The notes below the pieces were generated by a model. The model worked only from the letters and a program-made list of their open reading frames with translations. It had not been told where the DNA came from and did no database searches. The position numbers were made by a program, and so were the translations under genes. A stretch of 64,000 nucleotides of DNA, taken from positions 421,520 through 485,519 of the forward strand of contig NZ_JSEP01000002.1 of assembly GCF_001624695.1 (NCBI RefSeq), given 5' to 3'. The DNA is from Labrenzia sp. OB1. GTDB taxonomy: Bacteria; Pseudomonadota; Alphaproteobacteria; Rhizobiales; Stappiaceae. Positions 60,432 through 64,000 of the stretch are shown one piece after another (within the stretch, counting starts at the first letter, position 1; every line of letters begins with the position of its first letter).

Positions 60432-60824
60432 ATGCTGTTTTCCGTATTGATCTATTCCAGCGAAGACTTCATCGACGCGCTGACGCCCGAGGAACATGCG
60501 CTTCTTTTGAAAAAACACGGCGCCTTTCACGACCACACCAAGACCAACAGAACCTTCGCTGCAGCGGCCAAGCTGATGTCGACCGGCACGGCGATGACCG
60601 TCACAAAAGACAGCGACGATTTCGTCGTTACAGACGGGCCTTTCGCGGAAACGAAAGAACAGTTCATGGGTTTTTATCTGATCGACTGCGCCAATCTGGA
60701 CGACGCCATCGAAGCGGTGAAGCTGCTGCCGCTGGACCATGGGCGCATTGAAATCCGCCCGATCGAATTCTTCGAGGGAGCCGAGTTCAAGAATGCCGAG
60801 CGCGTGGTTATCGACGCATCTTAG
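60432..60824 (+). CDS. YCII-related (DGPF-type) protein
   Basis: 130 residues, the YCII fold that commonly accompanies ECF42 sigma factors. Conserved features are MLFSVLIYSSEDFIDALTPE EHA, LMSTGTAMTVTKDSDDFVVTDGPFAETKEQF and DCANLDDAIEAVKLLPLDHGRIEIRP. TDGPFAETKE is the family's usual DGPFAE motif. YCII proteins are thought to be small-molecule-binding or degradative proteins; the function here is unknown. The sigma factor gene overlaps its end by 32 bases, so the two are coupled. Confidence 0.9.
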   Translation: MLFSVLIYSSEDFIDALTPEEHALLLKKHGAFHDHTKTNRTFAAAAKLMSTGTAMTVTKDSDDFVVTDGPFAETKEQFMGFYLIDCANLDDAIEAVKLLPLDHGRIEIRPIEFFEGAEFKNAERVVIDAS

Positions 60825-62034
60825 GGCCGCACGGCCAAGGGTGATCGCCGCCCTGAACCGGGCCTTCGGCGACATCGACCTTGCCGAGGACGCGTTTCAG
60901 GAAGCCTCGCTCCGGGCGTTGAGGGCCTGGCGGCCGGAGGCCCTGCCCGGCGATCCGGTTGCCTGGCTGATCGTTGCCGGGCGCAATGCCGGCATCGACG
61001 CGATCCGCCGGAAATCCCGCGAGACCCTGTCGCCGCCGGACGAGATCGAACCGGCGTTCGACGGTCCCCATCCGGAAGAGCTGTTGAGCGAGACCCTCGA
61101 CCAGGCGGTCTACAGGGACGATATCCTGCGTCTGCTGTTCACCTGCTGCCATCCGGTGCTGCGCCGCGACCAGCAGATCGCCCTCGCGCTCAAGGTCGTC
61201 GCCGGCCTGTCCGTCGACGAAATCGCCCGGGCCTTTCTGGTGCAGCCGAAGACGATGGAACAAAGGATCACCCGCGCCAAGAAGCGGTTGCGGGCAGCCA
61301 GGCTCTCCTATGAGGAACCGGACGGGCCCGGACGGGCCCAGCGCCTGTCCGCCGTCGCCAATGCGGTCTATCTGGTCTTCAACGAAGGCTATTCCGCCTC
61401 GCAGGGGCCGGAGTTGATCCGCGAGACCCTGTGCGAGGAAGCCATCCGCCTTGCCCGCCTGCTTGTGCGCCTGTTTCCCGAGGAGCCGGAGCTGCGCGGC
61501 CTGCTGGCGCTGTGCCTGATCCAGCATTCCCGCCGCCGCGCCCGGCTGACCGGCTGCGGCCGGGCGGTGACGCTGGAGGACCAGGACCGCACGCTGTGGG
61601 AACGCATACCAATTGCCGAGGGCACCATCCTATTGGAGGCGGCCCTGCGCGCCGGCCGCCCCGGCCCGCTGCAGATCGAGGCGGCCATCGCCGCCACCCA
61701 CGCCCGCGCCGCCACTTACGAGGCCACCGACTGGCACGAGATCGACCGCCTCTACCACGCCCTGGAACACATCCGTCCCTCCCCCGTCGTCGCCCTCAAC
61801 CGCGCCGTGGTGCAGGCAAAACTCGACGGCATCCCGGCCGCACTCGCCCGCCTTGACCACCTCTCCACCCCACTCGCCCGCTATGCCGGCTATCACACCG
61901 TGCGCGGCTCGTTTCTGGCGGAACTGGGGCGCGCGCGGGAAGCACAGGAGGCCTATGAAACCGGGCTTGAACTGGCAGGAACGGAGGTGGAGCGGGCGTT
62001 TATTCGGGGGAAGCTGGGGGAGATTGGGGCGTGA
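60793..62034 (+). CDS. ECF sigma factor, ECF42 type with long C-terminal extension
   Basis: 413 residues if started at ATG 60793, overlapping the YCII gene; the frame is open further upstream but within YCII coding. Sigma region 2 (ALNRAFGDIDLAEDAFQEAS, AWLIVAGRNAGIDAIRRKSR) and region 4 (QIALALKVVAGLSVDEIARA FLVQPKTMEQRITRAKKRLR) are followed by a C-terminal extension of about 220 residues. The latter has a TPR-like helical pattern (RPSPVVALNRAVVQAKLDGI PAALARL). This matches ECF42, in which the extension, not an anti-sigma factor, controls activity. It transcribes the YCII operon, presumably including itself. Confidence 0.9.
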   Translation: MPSAWLSTHLRAARPRVIAALNRAFGDIDLAEDAFQEASLRALRAWRPEALPGDPVAWLIVAGRNAGIDAIRRKSRETLSPPDEIEPAFDGPHPEELLSETLDQAVYRDDILRLLFTCCHPVLRRDQQIALALKVVAGLSVDEIARAFLVQPKTMEQRITRAKKRLRAARLSYEEPDGPGRAQRLSAVANAVYLVFNEGYSASQGPELIRETLCEEAIRLARLLVRLFPEEPELRGLLALCLIQHSRRRARLTGCGRAVTLEDQDRTLWERIPIAEGTILLEAALRAGRPGPLQIEAAIAATHARAATYEATDWHEIDRLYHALEHIRPSPVVALNRAVVQAKLDGIPAALARLDHLSTPLARYAGYHTVRGSFLAELGRAREAQEAYETGLELAGTEVERAFIRGKLGEIGA

Positions 62035-62220
62035 GGGGATGGCTGGGGGTGATGGACGGTCTGCTCCTACGTGCTCCGATTGGGATCTAGCCGACCTTCG
62101 CCGACGCTGAATGCGTCAGCGCTGCCGGCCCGGAACCAGCGTTATTGCAAAGTGTAACGAAGGAGCGCTCAAACACCCTTGATATTGCATCGCTGCGGAA
62201 ATCGGCTTTTGATAACAGCC

Positions 62221-62715
62221 ATGAAGTTCGACCAGAAAATCCACACAGAACGGCTTTCGTTACGGTCTCTCCGCTGGCGGGATTTTGGGTTCTTTTACGC
62301 GCTGATGCGGAACAGGCGTGTCAGACAGTATTTGGGCGGCCCAGTCATATGGAGCCAACGGATTCCGCGCTTTATCCGATATCGAGCTGCTCCGAACGAT
62401 GTCGGCGTTTGGGTCGTTAGCCTCGTAGAACGCAGTCAACCCATAGGGATTGTCGAACTGGGACCACACAAAGACGGAAAAGACTACGAAATTTCATATC
62501 AATTTCACCCGACCTTTTGGGGGCAGGGCCTTGCGCGCGAGGCTATTCAGGCAGTCGTCAAAAGTGCGCTGAATGAAACCGGGTTGGTGAGGATCATAGC
62601 AGAAACACAAAGCGCAAATTCAGCATCCTGTCGTTTGCTGAGTGAACTGGGAATGCTGGAGGTTGAACGAATTCAGAGATTTGGAGCAGAGCAGATTATT
62701 TTTACAACAAGCTGA
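62221..62715 (+). CDS. GNAT-family N-acetyltransferase (RimJ-like)
   Basis: 164 residues from ATG 62221 (MKFDQKIHTERLSLRSLRWR). GNAT features: TERLSLRSLRWRDFGFFYAL, EISYQFHPTFWGQGLAREAI (CoA-binding loop Q/R-x-x-G-x-G/A) and ETQSANSASCRLLSELGMLE. It resembles the RimJ/RimL and ribosomal-alanine acetyltransferase branch. Base composition is AT-richer than the nearby sigma-factor gene, so the gene may have been acquired. It has no obvious operon partner. Confidence 0.85.
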   Translation: MKFDQKIHTERLSLRSLRWRDFGFFYALMRNRRVRQYLGGPVIWSQRIPRFIRYRAAPNDVGVWVVSLVERSQPIGIVELGPHKDGKDYEISYQFHPTFWGQGLAREAIQAVVKSALNETGLVRIIAETQSANSASCRLLSELGMLEVERIQRFGAEQIIFTTS

Positions 62716-63061
62716 AAACCGCCATTGGCGCAGCCGCAGCGAACTCACACCACGTCCGCACTTCGCTCGTTCGTTCAGTATCCAGAAAATGTCCGGTTTC
62801 AGGATCAGATGGCAATACGCCGGGCGACCGAACCGGGAGCGCGATGCTGTCCGGCTGCGTGCAGCAGTCAAACGGTTGATGCCGACTTTCACCCAAAGTG
62901 TTCACATTGGCGCTTCCGGCCCGGAGCCGTTGTTCGTCGGTAGAGTGGGGCTGCAACGCGGATTTCTGGAAGCTGCCATTCGCGAAGTTGACGTGATCTC
63001 GATGTCGCGAGGACCGGAATGCGGGACCTATCAGCCATTCGCTTCAATGGCTATCTACGCA
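62716..63061. other. Gene-free interval with relic sequence
   Basis: No protein-like frame is seen. A segment near 62905-62925 (around CTTCCGGCCC) resembles one near 48243, pointing to decayed, repeated intergenic material. It lies beside an insertion sequence end. Confidence 0.5.
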
Positions 63062-63679
63062 TCATTTGCTTTTCTCTACAGCTTTTAAATATTGAGGTGC
63101 CTCGGTGCGGTCATACAATCCGTAGTCTCTTGATACGCGAGCCAGGAGCGCGGTCAGGACGCAATCGGCACTTTGCGCTTCGTCGATTTTTGATTTTCCG
63201 TCAACTTCACGGGTGACATCAAATACACTAAGGAACGAGTCGGTTTCTGTGACGCTGGCGAAGGTCTCGCAGTCCTGTATTCCAAGTTGCTTCCGCGACC
63301 TCAGAATGCCAATGAAACGGTCAGTCCGAAGCTGCGATGCCCTGTATGAGCCGTCATTGCTCCATTCTCGCACACGTGCATTTGGTTCCGCATAGCGTAA
63401 CACGTGCGAAATCCGAATGCGGTGATCTTCGAAATGCTTGAAACGCCCTGCGGTCTGAGACTTATGGTGCTCCTTATTGGCTCTCCATCGCGCAATTGAC
63501 GCCTCATCCCTCCATAGCGAATGAGAGAGGATAACTTTCGGGCGGGTTAGTGATTTGAACCGTTCAATATAAATCAGGCCGTCATGCTGCATCAGAATTG
63601 GACGGAGCTTTGTAGCATGCCGGAAGTAATGGTCTTCATGGCCATCACGTGGCTCCATTTCGAAAAGCAGCGCATGCAT
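63062..63679 (-). CDS. Antibiotic-biosynthesis-monooxygenase-like (ABM) protein
   Basis: 205 residues. The N-terminal part matches the dimeric alpha-beta barrel ABM domain: EMEPRDGHEDHYFRHATKLR PILMQHDGLIYIERFKSL, then HSLWRDEASIARWRANKEHH and the flanking helix. ABM domains occur in monooxygenases and in some stress-related proteins. The C-terminal half (about residues 100-205) is less clear and may hold a second, degraded barrel. The AT-rich composition and position next to an insertion sequence suggest acquired DNA. Function unassigned. Confidence 0.7.
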   Translation of the reverse strand: MHALLFEMEPRDGHEDHYFRHATKLRPILMQHDGLIYIERFKSLTRPKVILSHSLWRDEASIARWRANKEHHKSQTAGRFKHFEDHRIRISHVLRYAEPNARVREWSNDGSYRASQLRTDRFIGILRSRKQLGIQDCETFASVTETDSFLSVFDVTREVDGKSKIDEAQSADCVLTALLARVSRDYGLYDRTEAPQYLKAVEKSK

Positions 63680-63718
63680 CCCTCATTCTCCCTTTGATTT
63701 TACCCACTGCTGTCCGGT

Positions 63719-64000
63719 TTAAATTGGATTAAGGTTTAGGGTCATCTGCCTTGTGTCTGTTTCCGGTGGTGGTTTGTGAGTGTTTAGTGCGTTGATTGTG
63801 CGTCGATGCATGAGGTTGAGGCGAACAAGGCGTGCGAAGGCGAGTGGTTGCTTGACTGCGGTCTGGGTCGCCTGAGCGGCTCTCAGCAGGATATAGGCGA
63901 TCAAGGCGATGAAGATCTGGATGCGTACGGCATTCTCGGACGTTCCGAGGAAATGCCGGATCTTCAGGTTCTGCTTGATCCACTTGAAGAACAGCTCGAT
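63719..64000 (-). mobile_element. C-terminal part of an IS4-type transposase (continues beyond window)
   Basis: Reverse-strand frame of 94 codons reaching the right edge, so the 5' part is outside the window. It opens IELFFKWIKQNLKIRHFLGT SENAVRIQIFIALIAYILL, which is typical of the DDE transposase C-terminus in IS4-type elements: the catalytic glutamate region E-x6-K/R is at ELFFKWIK. The inner end of the element must lie just left of the stop (about 63690-63720), where ACTGCTGTCCGGTTTAAA is a plausible terminal inverted repeat end. The matching other end is outside the window, so the repeat cannot be verified. Confidence 0.85.

Noticed and set aside
62716..63061. Open frame 62642-63088 on the + strand as a gene
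   Set aside because: It starts inside the GNAT gene, has no family features and runs through apparent relic sequence.
63680..63718. Confirmed terminal inverted repeat of the insertion sequence
   Set aside because: Only one end is in the window, so the inverted repeat and target-site duplication cannot be verified.

Overview
The window is a chromosomal stretch of a high-GC alphaproteobacterium. It most resembles the Hyphomicrobiales near Stappiaceae (Roseibium/Labrenzia/Stappia-like); that placement is inference. Supporting traits seen directly are a tRNA-His without an encoded G-1 and with discriminator A73, a PdhS/DivJ/PleC-type cell-cycle kinase, two phasins, an Irr-type iron box, a GCS2-type glutamate-cysteine ligase and a DUF1127 protein. 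Most of the window is dense, intact coding sequence. The exceptions are 48.0-51.1 kb and 62.7-64.0 kb, which are AT-richer and contain relics, repeats and an insertion-sequence end.

Layout. 0-7.3 kb: truncated LysR regulator, DUF1127 protein, DUF937-like protein, gshA, rsmE, xseA, DUF805 protein. 7.4-14.0 kb: a TRAP transporter (dctPQM) with its own DctB/DctD-type two-component system and a good sigma-54 promoter in front of dctP. 14.0-22.0 kb: an apparent low-oxygen stress block (universal stress protein, Pat-like acyl-CoA synthetase/GNAT protein, TPP enzyme, small conserved protein, APH-like/P-loop kinase), with two FNR/FixK-type boxes. 22-24.7 kb: azlCD, a TauE/SafE permease and a small membrane protein. 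24.9-26.5 kb: tRNA-His and two phasin genes with a candidate PhaR operator. 27.0-31.5 kb: a very long PdhS-like kinase with an acidic, disordered middle. 31.6-36.6 kb: iron ABC transporter genes (binding protein and permease only) and an FtsH-type protease. 36.7-38.0 kb: scoAB. 38.5-48.0 kb: a polyamine regulon (potFGHI, two glutamine-synthetase-like ligases, an aminotransferase and a GntR regulator) with two matching palindromic operators.

48.0-51.1 kb is an accessory island. It holds an orphan copy of an ECF-type promoter, a diverged 46-bp direct repeat on either side, and a calcium-binding repeat protein with an unusual 17-residue period whose ribosome binding site sits in the loop of a perfect hairpin. 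51.1-60.3 kb is one long catabolic operon under a divergent LysR regulator. It combines a TorT-like binding protein and ABC transporter with a PxpA/LamB protein, PxpB and PxpC (the two halves of a urea-carboxylase-type carboxyltransferase), a stand-alone biotin carboxylase and a minimal biotin carrier. Together they look like a split, biotin-dependent amide or lactam carboxylase/hydrolase with its own uptake system; the substrate is unknown. This is the best candidate for an undescribed pathway here. 60.4-62.0 kb is an ECF42-type sigma factor with its YCII/DGPF partner and matching promoter. The window ends in a GNAT enzyme, a monooxygenase-like protein and the C-terminus of an IS transposase.

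Starts were chosen from ribosome binding sites and family N-termini. All regulatory sites are pattern matches made by eye.
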